NCBI GenBank assembly: GCA_965261195.1
Contig: OZ253455.1
Location: 1,116,001-1,180,000 of the forward strand
Length of the DNA stretch: 64,000 nt
Direction: 5' to 3'
DNA from: Bin87 sp965261195
GTDB lineage: Bacteria > Chloroflexota > Dehalococcoidia > Lucifugimonadales > UBA3495
This document shows, in pieces, positions 24,879 to 33,631 of the stretch. Positions within the stretch are counted from its first letter, which is position 1; the number at the start of each line of letters is the position of its first letter. The notes beneath the pieces are model-generated. The model was not told the origin of the DNA. It did no database searches and was given only the letters and a program-made list of their open reading frames with translations. The position numbers and the translations under genes are program-made.

Positions 24879-25850
24879 ATGCCAGTACGAGTTCTGGACG
24901 TTCACGCGCACATTACGCCAGCCAGCGCCTTGCGCGCCATGCAGAGCGGGGAAAACTGGTTCGGCGTAACCGCGCCAGCCCTCTACAATCAGCACCGCTA
25001 CAACCCGCGCACATTCTGGACGCCGGAACAGCGCATCGCTGATATGAGGTCGCTGGGCGTTGATGTCCATGTGCTGTCCACCAACGCCAATATGTACTTC
25101 TATGACCTGGACACCGCGCAGACGGTGGATATGCACCGGGAGTGCAACGACTACGTGGCCCAATTGACCGAGGAGTATCCGCAACAGTTCGCCGGCCTGG
25201 CCAACCTGCCCATGCAGGATGTGGGAGCAGCCATCGAAGAGTTGACCCGCGCGGTGGAAGAGCTGGGGCTCAAAGGCGCCATGATTGGCGACCATGTGAA
25301 CGGACGAAGCTTTGACGACCCGGTGTTCAACCCCTTGTGGGCCACCGCAGAACGGCTGGGCGCCATGTTCCTGATCCACCAGGGCGGGGACACCACCGTG
25401 TCGCCCCGATTGAGCCGCTACCACCTCCCCAATACCATTGGCAACCTGGCTGACCGCACGGTTACCTTTGCGGCCTTCGTTTTCGGCGGCGTGATGGACC
25501 GCTACCCCAACCTGAAGATCTGCCTGTGCCACGGCGGAGGTTACGCCTGTTTCGGCGCCGGGCGGATGGATCGCGGCTGGCAGGTGCGCCCCGAGGCGCG
25601 GGCCAACATCGACCAGCCGCCCAGCTCGTATCTGAACCGTTTCTACTACGACTGCCTGACCCACAGCGAAGCGGCATTGCGAATGCTGATCGACATGGCC
25701 GGCATCGAGCAGATCGTATTTGGCACGGACTGGCCGTTCGATATGTGCGCCGACTGGCCGGTGTCCTGGCTATTGGGGCTGCAAAGCCTGACGCGCGACG
25801 AAAAGGACGCCATCCTGTTCGCCAATCTGGAAAGACTGCTGGGCATCTGA
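24879..25850 (+). CDS. Amidohydrolase-2 (ACMSD-like) family metal-dependent hydrolase/decarboxylase
   Basis: The protein has 323 residues. The metal-binding DVHAH near the N-terminus, FLIHQGG in the middle, LCHGGGYA and the C-terminal FGTDWPFD are the order expected for the ACMSD-like TIM barrel. Members decarboxylate aminocarboxymuconate semialdehyde or related aromatic acids. The VOC-family gene follows 56 bases later with its own AGGAGG site, so the pair may act on one aromatic or ring-cleavage product. That link is inferred. Confidence 0.88.
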   Translation: MPVRVLDVHAHITPASALRAMQSGENWFGVTAPALYNQHRYNPRTFWTPEQRIADMRSLGVDVHVLSTNANMYFYDLDTAQTVDMHRECNDYVAQLTEEYPQQFAGLANLPMQDVGAAIEELTRAVEELGLKGAMIGDHVNGRSFDDPVFNPLWATAERLGAMFLIHQGGDTTVSPRLSRYHLPNTIGNLADRTVTFAAFVFGGVMDRYPNLKICLCHGGGYACFGAGRMDRGWQVRPEARANIDQPPSSYLNRFYYDCLTHSEAALRMLIDMAGIEQIVFGTDWPFDMCADWPVSWLLGLQSLTRDEKDAILFANLERLLGI

Positions 25851-25906
25851 TGCACGGCTTGAGCCAAACACTATATCGCTGATTACCAAATCGCAGGAGG
25901 ACACTT

Positions 25907-26302
25907 ATGGGACTGAACGCTGACAACATTCGACTCAAGGCCATCAACCACATCACCTACAACGTGCGGGACAAGGATGCGGCGTTGAAGTGGTATCAAG
26001 AAGTGCTGGGAGTCAAGCAGATTCCCTCAATGGTAAACAACGACAACCTGTACTGGCTCCAGCTGCCCAGCGGCGCAATGGTTCACATCATCGAGAACCC
26101 GGACGCCCCGTCGGCCCCGTCGCACCATACCGCCTTCGAGGTTGACGAAATCGCAGCGGCCCGCGACGAACTGCTGAGCATCGGCGTGGAGTGCACCGAC
26201 ATCCAAACCCGTAACGATGGGCAGCAGGCGTTCTACTTCCACGACCCGGACCACAACCGCCTGGAAATCTGCACCAAGTCCGGGTTTGGCGTTCTGGTGT
26301 AG
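25907..26302 (+). CDS. Glyoxalase/extradiol dioxygenase (VOC) superfamily protein
   Basis: The protein has 131 residues, one VOC module. INHITYNVRDKDAALKWYQEV starts the first beta-alpha-beta unit, HHTAFEVDEI the second, and FHDPDHNRLEI closes it with the usual Glu ligand. Candidate metal ligands are the His in NHITY, the His in HHTAF and the Glu in RLEI. Ring-cleaving dioxygenases usually have two such modules, so this may be an isomerase, lyase or resistance-type protein. Confidence 0.85.
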   Translation: MGLNADNIRLKAINHITYNVRDKDAALKWYQEVLGVKQIPSMVNNDNLYWLQLPSGAMVHIIENPDAPSAPSHHTAFEVDEIAAARDELLSIGVECTDIQTRNDGQQAFYFHDPDHNRLEICTKSGFGVLV

Positions 26303-26327
26303 CGTCCGTCAGCCCCGCCCCGCGATC

Positions 26328-26355
26328 ACGGCTGTCCCCAATAGCGGACAGCCGT
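26328..26355 (+). terminator. Hairpin terminator after the VOC gene
   Basis: ACGGCTGTCC (26328-26337) and GGACAGCCGT (26346-26355) form a perfect 10-bp stem with an 8-base loop, 25 bases after the stop. The following TGTCTTG is only weakly T-rich. It would serve the plus-strand gene and may also act for the minus-strand gene at 26397. Confidence 0.55.
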
Positions 26356-26396
26356 TGTCTTGCCGAAGTCGCCGGGACTACTAACCCGGAGGCGGG

Positions 26397-26711
26397 TTAC
26401 GGCCGGCCCATCGAATAGCGGTTCAGGATGCCGAGGTAGGCGCGCTGGCCCTCGGTGGCGATGGCGGTGCGGTCTGACATATATTCCGCCCATACGGACC
26501 GCGTGAGTGCGGTGGCTTTGGCTGCCGGCGTTTTCGGATTGGCCGGGTCCAGCGAGGCCAATCCCAACATTCGCGCCGCGATGGATCGGGGTGTGCGTTC
26601 CAGGGCTTCCGCCAGGGCCATTGCCTCCCGACTCTCCGGCAGCACCTTGCCCCGATAGAGGTGCAGCACCGCCAATTCTTCCGTCCGGGTCCATTTGCGC
26701 GGGGGAGGCAT
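26397..26711 (-). CDS. Small helical protein, SANT/HTH-like, last gene of the AlbA_2-ParA operon
   Basis: The protein has 104 residues. KWTRTEELAVLHLYRGK, then ALAEALERTPRSIAARM, look like a Myb/SANT-type or restriction-associated helix-turn-helix that begins with 'W(T/S)reEl'. The rest is helical. It follows the ParA-like gene by 15 bases on the minus strand. A DNA-binding partner role is inferred and no family name is secure. Confidence 0.6.
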   Translation of the reverse strand: MPPPRKWTRTEELAVLHLYRGKVLPESREAMALAEALERTPRSIAARMLGLASLDPANPKTPAAKATALTRSVWAEYMSDRTAIATEGQRAYLGILNRYSMGRP

Positions 26712-26726
26712 CGCAATCTCCTGCTG

Positions 26727-27758
26727 CTATGGGGTGATGTTAATACGTGCAATAATCTTTTCGGCCAGCACTCGGAAATCGGCGCGCGCGTCGGTAACTG
26801 CGGCGGCATGACTGCCGAAAGCCCCATCGGCGGTGGTCAACTTGAAAATAGGCTTGCGGTGTTCCTGCGCCATTGGCACCAAACTACGGTAGTGCTTCAT
26901 CGTAGCAAGGGCGTTTTCCGCATCCTGTTCCGGCGTAGCGGCATAAGGGCCAGTAATGTTTTCCAACAAATTGCTGGCATATTCTCTTGGCATCCGATTG
27001 ACCCATTTGTCATAGGCTCTTACCGGGCGATTCAGGCGGACGCTGTGTTGCTGAACCACGTAACCTATGGGCCTCATGTCGCCTAAAGGCAGAGTAAAAT
27101 CAGATTCCGGCCAGTTGTCACGACGACGTTTCCAGTCTTGTCGCCAGCGACGCAGAGTAGGGCCCAGATTACGCAGTCCCTGAAGTGAGAACAAGTCTGC
27201 CCCCAATGGAACGACGACATAATCTGTGGCAATTAGCGCTGAACGGTTAATTGCCCCGAGGTTGGGGCCAACGTCAGCGAGTATGATTCTAGCTTCCGCT
27301 TGACTAGCTGCGTACTGCATTATGGTCGAGAATGCGGTCAATATTCGGAAGGGGCGATATAATCTGGTGGATCCCAGTGCATTAGGCCATTCCGAAGCCA
27401 ACGTATCCTCGAATCCAGCCAGTGACAAATCCCCTGGTATCAAGTTTATGTTACCGTCAATCATAAGTTGCGGAGAAACTTGCTGGAGCGTGGGGTACTG
27501 CAAATCGCTAACCTCCATTAGCGGCTTCACGCATTCAAAAATGGTAGCGTCGGATGCGACAGCATCAGCACCATCGTCCCAAAGTGATTCCAGCCGCTCA
27601 TCATCGAGAAAAGCCGCAGTAAGGTTCGCCTGCGGGTCCAGGTCGCAGGCCAGCACGTTGTAGCCCAAATCCGAGAGCATCCAAGCCACGTGATAGGCTA
27701 GCGAGGTTTTGCCTACGCCACCCTTGTTGTTAAAGAAAGTCAGCACTGGAACTGTCAT
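26727..27758 (-). CDS. ParA/AAA_31-type ATPase
   Basis: The protein has 343 residues from ATG 27758. The deviant Walker A motif NNKGGVGKTSLAYHVAWML, Walker A' ACDLDPQANLTAAFLDDE and a Walker B-like IILADVGPNLGAINRSALI are all present. Such ATPases segregate plasmids or position complexes. No parB lies nearby; instead it is between an AlbA_2-ATPase gene and a small SANT-like gene. Composition is more AT-rich than the surroundings, suggesting transfer. A plasmid-derived or defence-type island is possible. Confidence 0.85.
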   Translation of the reverse strand: MTVPVLTFFNNKGGVGKTSLAYHVAWMLSDLGYNVLACDLDPQANLTAAFLDDERLESLWDDGADAVASDATIFECVKPLMEVSDLQYPTLQQVSPQLMIDGNINLIPGDLSLAGFEDTLASEWPNALGSTRLYRPFRILTAFSTIMQYAASQAEARIILADVGPNLGAINRSALIATDYVVVPLGADLFSLQGLRNLGPTLRRWRQDWKRRRDNWPESDFTLPLGDMRPIGYVVQQHSVRLNRPVRAYDKWVNRMPREYASNLLENITGPYAATPEQDAENALATMKHYRSLVPMAQEHRKPIFKLTTADGAFGSHAAAVTDARADFRVLAEKIIARINITP

Positions 27759-27774
27759 CACCGTCTCCCTCTTA

Positions 27775-28989
27775 TTATGCTGCCTTTGTCCGAATCACCA
27801 CGGTGATAAAGTTACGTTCGGCGGTGAATTCTGGCTCGGGGTGCCCGGCATTTTGCAGCAAACGCCGCGCCGTTGGTATGCCAGCCCCAAAACGCTGCAC
27901 AAACCCTAAGGTTCGCATCGCATCCGCCAAGTTTGGATTGCGATAATCGGTCAGCCCACTCCGTCCGAAATCGCCGGTGTTCATCACCCCGTAGGGGCCG
28001 CCGGGACTAGTAACCTCAATGCGGTCGCTGAACCAATTCACACGAACCGGTGAGTTGGTGGCCTCATAGGTGCGGTGCATAACCGCGTTGCGAACGATTT
28101 GCTGAATAGCCGGAACCGGGTAGAGTTCGTTGCTCCGTTCAACTGGAGCAGAGGTAAAGTCGATTGCAATCAGATTATGCGCCCGCAGTTTTTCGTCGAT
28201 CCGACGCAGAACGTTTGGGACAGCACCACGAATATCCTCACTGTCAATGATAGCGTCCGATAGTTCCGTTCCATGAATGCACAGGAATTGTACATAAGCA
28301 CCAGGCAAAAAATCCTGCGGGCTTTTGCCGACAACCAGTATCCCCATAATCGTAGCAACTGGATTATCTGCCGCCGCAATCATTTTCGTCGTCGCCAGCC
28401 GCTCCTCAAGACTGCGGTCGTTGGCCGCCAGCACATCGTCGGAAAATGCTTGAACAAGATACTCATTCTGGAATTGTACTAGGTCCAAATCGCGCAATCC
28501 GGTTGTCGGAATTGGCTGTAGGTCAAAGGGCCGGTCGCCGTGACGCCGCCGCTCGTTGAGAATTCGCTCGTCCTGCGCCGTTGCAATTCCGCGGCGTGGC
28601 CCAGTGCGAATATGTATTCTGCCCCGGTATCGTACGGGAGGCGAGTCGGACGGGTTTACCGTGAGTACCGCTACATCCTGACCTCGCAGCGTCCGTTTAT
28701 CAACTGTTATCGACGGCGGAGGCAAGATGTTGCCGTCTGTTTTCATATCCGCCAGCTGCCGTAGCAGTTCGTCCGTAACCTCAATACTGATGATAGCGCG
28801 GTCGTTATCCCGCACACCCACGAAAACAAATCCCGGTTTCCCATGATTGGGCATATCGTTGGCGAAAGCACAAATGGCTTCTCGGATTGCGTTAGGAGCA
28901 CTGCCAGACAGCGTCTCCTTGAACTCGATCCGGTCTGATTCTCCGTTGTCAATCAGGTGCAGGAGATCATCGTCCGTCAGGTATTCCAT
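27775..28989 (-). CDS. AlbA_2 (Schlafen-like) DNA-binding protein with GHKL ATPase-like domain
   Basis: The protein has 404 residues. Residues about 10-130 are the AlbA_2/Schlafen AAA_4 domain: ESDRIEFKETLSG, EAICAFANDMPNHGKPGFVF, then VGVRDNDR. Residues about 280-370 show an HATPase_c_4-type fold: IQQIVRNAVMHRTYEATNS, PVRVNWFSDRIEVTSPGGP. The C-terminus RFGAGIPTARRLLQNAGHPE is typical of this family of putative transcription regulators. It begins an apparent three-gene operon (gaps 13-16 and 15 bases). Confidence 0.87.
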   Translation of the reverse strand: MEYLTDDDLLHLIDNGESDRIEFKETLSGSAPNAIREAICAFANDMPNHGKPGFVFVGVRDNDRAIISIEVTDELLRQLADMKTDGNILPPPSITVDKRTLRGQDVAVLTVNPSDSPPVRYRGRIHIRTGPRRGIATAQDERILNERRRHGDRPFDLQPIPTTGLRDLDLVQFQNEYLVQAFSDDVLAANDRSLEERLATTKMIAAADNPVATIMGILVVGKSPQDFLPGAYVQFLCIHGTELSDAIIDSEDIRGAVPNVLRRIDEKLRAHNLIAIDFTSAPVERSNELYPVPAIQQIVRNAVMHRTYEATNSPVRVNWFSDRIEVTSPGGPYGVMNTGDFGRSGLTDYRNPNLADAMRTLGFVQRFGAGIPTARRLLQNAGHPEPEFTAERNFITVVIRTKAA

Positions 28990-29002
28990 AACGGCCTCGC
29001 AT

Positions 29003-29049
29003 AGGTCAAAGAGCCTCCCGTCTGAAACAAACGGGAGGCTCTTTGACCT
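29003..29049 (-). terminator. Perfect 19-bp hairpin between GMC oxidoreductase and AlbA_2 genes
   Basis: AGGTCAAAGAGCCTCCCGT (29003-29021) and its exact inverse (29031-29049) flank a 9-base loop. It lies 12 bases after the GMC oxidoreductase stop on the minus strand and just before the start of the next minus-strand gene. It probably stops transcription of the GMC gene and insulates the AlbA_2 operon. There is no long T run. Confidence 0.7.
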
Positions 29050-29060
29050 CGGTTTTCTGC

Positions 29061-30611
29061 CTAACGCCCATCCAGTATGAACTCGGCAACCCGCTCGCCG
29101 ATGGTCATGGAAGTTACGTTGGTGTTCGCGCGGATGCAGTCGGGCATGATGCTGGCATCGGCGACGCGCAGGTTTTCGATGCCTTTCACCTTCGCGAACT
29201 GGTCGACAACGGCCATCGGGTCGCTGTCCGGTCCCATCTTGCAGGTGCCGGAGATGTGCTGCGACGTGGTGACTTCCTGCGCAATCCAGGCGTCCAGCGC
29301 ATCGTCGCTGGTCAAAGCATCGTCAGGCGGCTCGGTTCGCTCCTGGATTATTGATTCGAGCTCCGGATGCTCAGCCAGTTGCAGGCAAAGGCGCACGGAG
29401 TCCCGCAGCCGAACTCGGTCTGATTCTTCCTGCAGGTAGTTGTAGTCCAGGAACGGCTGCTGGTAAGGGTCGGTGGACTGTAGCCGCATATGCCCGGCGC
29501 CCTCGGCCAGCTGGATGCCGGCCGTCATCCGAATCCCCAGCGGAACCATACGGTCGCCGCCCTTGTTGATTCGCTCGGTGGCGAAAGACTGCATACTGAT
29601 TTTCATGTCGTTACGCAGCTGCGAACCTTCGGCGGTGTACCGCAAAGACAATTGCGAGCGCGGCGCGAAACCGTCGAGTTCAAAATCGGGTACGGTTCGC
29701 CAGGTACACCACACGGTGGGATGGTCGCGCAGGTTCTGTCCCACGCCTGGCGCGTCCTGAATCACCGGTATCCCCATTTCGCGCAGGTGGTCGGCCGGCC
29801 CAACGCCCGAGAGCATCAGAATGTGCGGCGAACCGATGGCCCCGCTGCTCAGGACGATCTGGTCGCCTTCGGCGTCGAACACCTCTCCACCCGACTCCAG
29901 GCGGACCCCGGTAGCCTTGTTCCCGTCGAACAGGATGCGACGCACGTGGCAATTCGCCTTGATGGTCAGGTTGAGCCGGTGCCGCGATTCCGACAGATAG
30001 CCCAAGTTGGTACTCATGCGGATGCCGTTGGGGTTGTTGAAGGGGGTCGGTCCCACGCCGTAAGAGTCGGGGTGGTTGTGGTCCCAGGTCTCCGGGAAAC
30101 CGGCGGCTACGCAGGCTGCGCTAAAGGCGTTCTGCGCCGGCATCCAGGTTTCGCGGGCAAACCGGTGCATGACGATGGGGCCTTCTCCGCCATGAAAATC
30201 GTCGTTGCCGTAATCAGTATCCGTTTCGATCCGCCGGAAGATTGGGAGCAGCTTGGTGTATCCCCATTCGTCGTTGCCCACGGCGGCCCAACCGTCGTAG
30301 TCCTCGGGCACGCCGCGCAGGAACACCTGACCGTTAATGGCGCTGGAACCGCCGGTAACCTTGCCCCGCGGCACCATGATTTCGTGTGAAGTGTCGGTGC
30401 CCTTGCCCACAAATTGCCAGTTGTGGTCGCTGACCATAATATCAATCTCGGTGTTGTAACCGAACTTGACCTCCTCCGGCAGATTTTCGAACTCCGGATA
30501 ATCCGGGCCGGCTTCAATCAGCAGAACGTGCTTGCTGTGATCTTCGGTCAGCCGACTCGCAATAATGGAACCCGCTGAACCGGCCCCGATCACGATGTAA
30601 TCGTACTTCAT
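29061..30611 (-). CDS. GMC-family (choline dehydrogenase-like) FAD oxidoreductase
   Basis: The protein has 516 residues, full length. FAD-binding YIVIGAGSAGSIIASRLTED, the GMC signature region PRGKVTGGSSAINGQVFLRG, IVLSSGAIGSPHILMLSGVG and the C-terminal catalytic His region SQHISGTCKMGPDSDPMAV are present. Members oxidise alcohols such as choline, sugars or aryl alcohols. A paralogue begins at 63368. No substrate is indicated by neighbours, though the SDR gene beyond could act on a related alcohol. Confidence 0.92.
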   Translation of the reverse strand: MKYDYIVIGAGSAGSIIASRLTEDHSKHVLLIEAGPDYPEFENLPEEVKFGYNTEIDIMVSDHNWQFVGKGTDTSHEIMVPRGKVTGGSSAINGQVFLRGVPEDYDGWAAVGNDEWGYTKLLPIFRRIETDTDYGNDDFHGGEGPIVMHRFARETWMPAQNAFSAACVAAGFPETWDHNHPDSYGVGPTPFNNPNGIRMSTNLGYLSESRHRLNLTIKANCHVRRILFDGNKATGVRLESGGEVFDAEGDQIVLSSGAIGSPHILMLSGVGPADHLREMGIPVIQDAPGVGQNLRDHPTVWCTWRTVPDFELDGFAPRSQLSLRYTAEGSQLRNDMKISMQSFATERINKGGDRMVPLGIRMTAGIQLAEGAGHMRLQSTDPYQQPFLDYNYLQEESDRVRLRDSVRLCLQLAEHPELESIIQERTEPPDDALTSDDALDAWIAQEVTTSQHISGTCKMGPDSDPMAVVDQFAKVKGIENLRVADASIMPDCIRANTNVTSMTIGERVAEFILDGR

Positions 30612-30779
30612 AATAGCTGTGCTCCTTGTGCCATTGCACCCGATGTGTCGCGATCCGATTTTGCCGCGGCGGAGGGCTAGTGGGATCGATGCCGTAGTTT
30701 ACACGGCCATAATATACAGGGCACGGATATGCCGCAAGGGTATGCCCCACGAATGGCGCACCCACACCCAGTTGCTGAA

Positions 30780-31562
30780 TCAGTGCATCACCAGCCCGCC
30801 GTCTACGTTGATAGTTTGGCCGGTGATGTTGCGGGCGCCGGGGCTGGCGAGGAAGGCGGCCATGGCGGCGATGTCTTCGGGGTCGTTGGCGCGGCCAATG
30901 GGGATGTTGGTGGCCCGCTGGGCTTGCAGCTCGGCCACCGATATGCCCCGTTCGGCGGCCCGCTGCTCCATCGTTGTGGCGGCCATCGCGGTAATGGTGG
31001 AGCCGGGGCAGATGGCATTCACGTTGATGTCGTGGCGGGCGAGCTGGTGGGCGGCGATGAGGGTCATGGCGATGACGGCGCCCTTGCTGGCGGCGTAGGC
31101 GGCGTTGGACGTGCCGGAGTAGCCCTTGCCGGCGATAGAGGCGATGTTGACGATGCGCCCTCCGCTGCCCTGCTCAATCATCTGTCGGGCGGTTTTCTGC
31201 ATCACGAAAAACGCGCCGCGGGCGTTCACCCGGTGGATGCGGTCCCAATCCGCTTCGGTGATGTCCATAATGTCCAGGAAGCGGGTTACGCCGGCGTTGT
31301 TGACCAGAATGTCCACGCGGCCCAAGGCGCTCACGGTGTCGGCGATAACGCGGTCGATGCTGTCGACGTCTCCAATGTCAGCGGCGATGGCCACGCTGTT
31401 GCGGCCGGCAGCCTGAACGTCCGTGGCGGTCTCTTCCACGTTGTCGGCCATGATGTCGGTCACCGCCACATCCGCGCCGTCAGCGGCCAGGGCCAAAGCG
31501 GTGGCGCGACCCATACCACGGCCGGCGCCGGTAACCAGGGCAACTTTTCCTTCAAGGGACAT
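30780..31562 (-). CDS. SDR-family oxidoreductase (3-oxoacyl-ACP reductase-like)
   Basis: The start is ATG 31562, 8 bases after AAGGAGG, giving 260 residues. Classical SDR motifs are present: TGAGRGMGRATALALA (cofactor), NNAGVTRFLD, catalytic Ser in IVNIASIAGKG, YAASKGAVIAM (YxxxK), and ITGQTINVDGGL at the end. The frame extends far upstream but those residues are not SDR-like. The specific substrate is unknown. Confidence 0.9.
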   Translation of the reverse strand: MSLEGKVALVTGAGRGMGRATALALAADGADVAVTDIMADNVEETATDVQAAGRNSVAIAADIGDVDSIDRVIADTVSALGRVDILVNNAGVTRFLDIMDITEADWDRIHRVNARGAFFVMQKTARQMIEQGSGGRIVNIASIAGKGYSGTSNAAYAASKGAVIAMTLIAAHQLARHDINVNAICPGSTITAMAATTMEQRAAERGISVAELQAQRATNIPIGRANDPEDIAAMAAFLASPGARNITGQTINVDGGLVMH

Positions 31563-31578
31563 AGTGGGTTCCTCCTTA

Positions 31579-32325
31579 CTATAGTACGGGGTGTTGGGCG
31601 CCGGCGGATAACCGCGCGTCGGAGCAAGTGGCGCAGAACGGTTGTGCCACCTGGGTTGTTTCAAGGTTTCCGCACTTATGGCAGTACTGGTGAGTTCCGG
31701 CCCGACCGAATTTGCTGAAACAGGCCGGGCACAATGGCCGCTCTGCATCAAGCGCTTTCGGAGCGCCACACTCGATGCAAAATCCGTTGCTATTGATGTA
31801 GTTGGCAATCCAGGTAGCTTCCGGGGATGTTCGGGGCCGGGTAGGCTGCCGGGTGGCTGTATTGCGTCTCTCCGACCCGGCCCCGGGTCCGGCGACGCCA
31901 TTGGATGCGCTGATTCCACCAGCCAGTGTTTTGATGTATGAATCAATCTCCCGGCGCAAATCGGCATCGCGAATGAGCAGGCCAACCTCTCTGGAATAGG
32001 CGGCGGAGGTCTCAAGCAGATTCATCGTGGTGAGCAGCGTGGTCTTCTCGTTGGAGTAAATCTTGGAGTGGAGCATCCGCACCGGAATGCCGTCAATCCC
32101 ATTGTAGTCGGCGACCGGATTGGCTTCGTCAGACCGGTAATACATGATGATGTTTACGCCCCGGTTCTGAGCGGCTTCCAGCTCCCGTTTGAGATGCCCC
32201 CAGTGCTTGTTATATGGCGATACCAGCGTGATTTGGCGCCGGGCTTCTGCGATAATCCTCATCAATGAATCGGCGATTTGCCAATCCATGAGGAATTCAA
32301 TCGACTTGCGGGAGCGGCCAAACAT
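31579..32325 (-). CDS. Phospholipase D-like protein with two C-terminal zinc ribbons
   Basis: The protein has 248 residues. Residues about 15-130 resemble one PLD domain: RQITLVSPYNKHWGHLKREL, VNIIMYYRSDEA and MLHSKIYSNEKTTLLTTMNL, an H-x-K motif without the usual Asp. Residues about 185-240 hold two zinc ribbons (CIECGAPK ... CPACF and CHKCGNLE ... CATC) after a Thr/Arg-rich linker. One PLD half must dimerise to form an active site. A nuclease or nucleic-acid sensor is plausible. It starts 17 bases beyond the SDR gene. Confidence 0.72.
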   Translation of the reverse strand: MFGRSRKSIEFLMDWQIADSLMRIIAEARRQITLVSPYNKHWGHLKRELEAAQNRGVNIIMYYRSDEANPVADYNGIDGIPVRMLHSKIYSNEKTTLLTTMNLLETSAAYSREVGLLIRDADLRREIDSYIKTLAGGISASNGVAGPGAGSERRNTATRQPTRPRTSPEATWIANYINSNGFCIECGAPKALDAERPLCPACFSKFGRAGTHQYCHKCGNLETTQVAQPFCATCSDARLSAGAQHPVL

Positions 32326-32354
32326 AACGACTTACCAGCTGATACACCCCGTTG

Positions 32355-33488
32355 CTACAACGCGCGCAGCAGTTCCTGATAGTTTTCGCCACCGGTGCGT
32401 CGCAGCCGGTTGTCAGCCAGCACTTCCAGGTCTCCGGTGTCTTGCAGCAATTCGATGTGGGCCACCACTTCGGTCAGTGCGGCGAAGAAGTTGCCGCCCT
32501 CCAGTTTGCGCCGTTCAAAGGTCAAACGGGTTACGTCTTCCAGGGGCTGTGGCTCCGGTCCGGCGGTTACCAGGATTCGGCCCAGGCGCCGCGCGTGGAA
32601 CCGGATAATGTCGGCGGCGCGTTGGGTGGTCTGGAAGTTGAACTTGTGGTTGTTGTACAGGCGGTGCGCCGGCAACACGGCCACTTCCGGCCCCAAATCG
32701 GCAACGCGTTGCAACGACCGCAGGTAGGTAAGCAGACCATACGAGTCCCCTGGATCCTGATAGTGGGACGGCAGGTTGTTCCTCACCTCGTTCGGGTACT
32801 CGGTTTTCATCGTGGGGTGTGGGCTGATTTCAGGCAAAACGTGGTCGCCGGTGAATACGATGCCGCCCCCGACCCCGTTGCCAATCACGGCGCAAATCTC
32901 GTCGGGCGAATGACCGGGGGCGTGCATATAGCGCAATTCTCCCTGCTGCTCGCCGGCGGCGATGTGATGGCCGACGTGATGGGTTTTTCGGGACGCCATG
33001 TAGCGATTGCGTTCGTCACTGTCGGAGGGACTGAAGCCGTTGGCCCGCGCCGTTTCCCACATCGCTTCTTTGATGGCGGAGCTGGCCGACAGCTGCAAGT
33101 CGCGCGGATCGAACGGCAGCAGGGGCTGATAGATGTCGTGGGCCCAGAGTTCCGCGCCCGACGTTTCCATCAACCGCGCCACGCCGTCATCGTGGTCAGC
33201 GTGGCCGTGGGTGATGATGACCCGCTCCACATCGGCCGGCTCCAAACCGAACAGTCCCATGCCGGATTGCAACAGGTCGAATGAGAAAGCGGCGCCCGGG
33301 TCGATGAGGGTTAGTCCCTCGTTTTCGAAGATGTACGCCCAGGTGGGGCCGGTGTGCGAATGGCCTTCCTGCGGCACCGCCACAGTGTGGATGCGACGCC
33401 CCTGGGGGTCGGTGAGGCCCAGCACCATGCCATTGCCGGCTGAGTCTCCGTTGCGCAGGACGTCAATCTCCGTAAAATAATCGGCCAT
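32355..33488 (-). CDS. Metallo-beta-lactamase fold hydrolase
   Basis: The protein has 377 residues. The metal-binding THGHADHDDG motif, later His in MHAPGHSPDE and Asp in FTGDHVLPEISPHP define the MBL fold. The C-terminal helical extension (LRSLQRVADLGPEVAVLPAHR) suggests the glyoxalase II/thioesterase-like branch with a substrate-recognition domain. No signal peptide is seen, so it acts in the cytoplasm. Substrate unknown. Confidence 0.88.
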   Translation of the reverse strand: MADYFTEIDVLRNGDSAGNGMVLGLTDPQGRRIHTVAVPQEGHSHTGPTWAYIFENEGLTLIDPGAAFSFDLLQSGMGLFGLEPADVERVIITHGHADHDDGVARLMETSGAELWAHDIYQPLLPFDPRDLQLSASSAIKEAMWETARANGFSPSDSDERNRYMASRKTHHVGHHIAAGEQQGELRYMHAPGHSPDEICAVIGNGVGGGIVFTGDHVLPEISPHPTMKTEYPNEVRNNLPSHYQDPGDSYGLLTYLRSLQRVADLGPEVAVLPAHRLYNNHKFNFQTTQRAADIIRFHARRLGRILVTAGPEPQPLEDVTRLTFERRKLEGGNFFAALTEVVAHIELLQDTGDLEVLADNRLRRTGGENYQELLRAL

Positions 33489-33631
33489 CGCGAAACGCCT
33501 CCATGCAGCGTATAGTGTTCAAATTGCCAGGTTCCAACGAAGTATTATAACCGCTAATCGGCATTCGCGTAGGTATGATAAAATGGCGCAAGTATATGAC
33601 CCGGTAATGTGTCGCACCGTTTCGAGGGTAG

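Noticed and set aside
24639..25664. A 341-codon minus-strand frame opposite the amidohydrolase gene
   Set aside because: It is antisense to a clear ACMSD-like gene, its sequence is His/Gly/Val-rich in the way shadow frames of GC-rich genes are, and it has no ribosome site.
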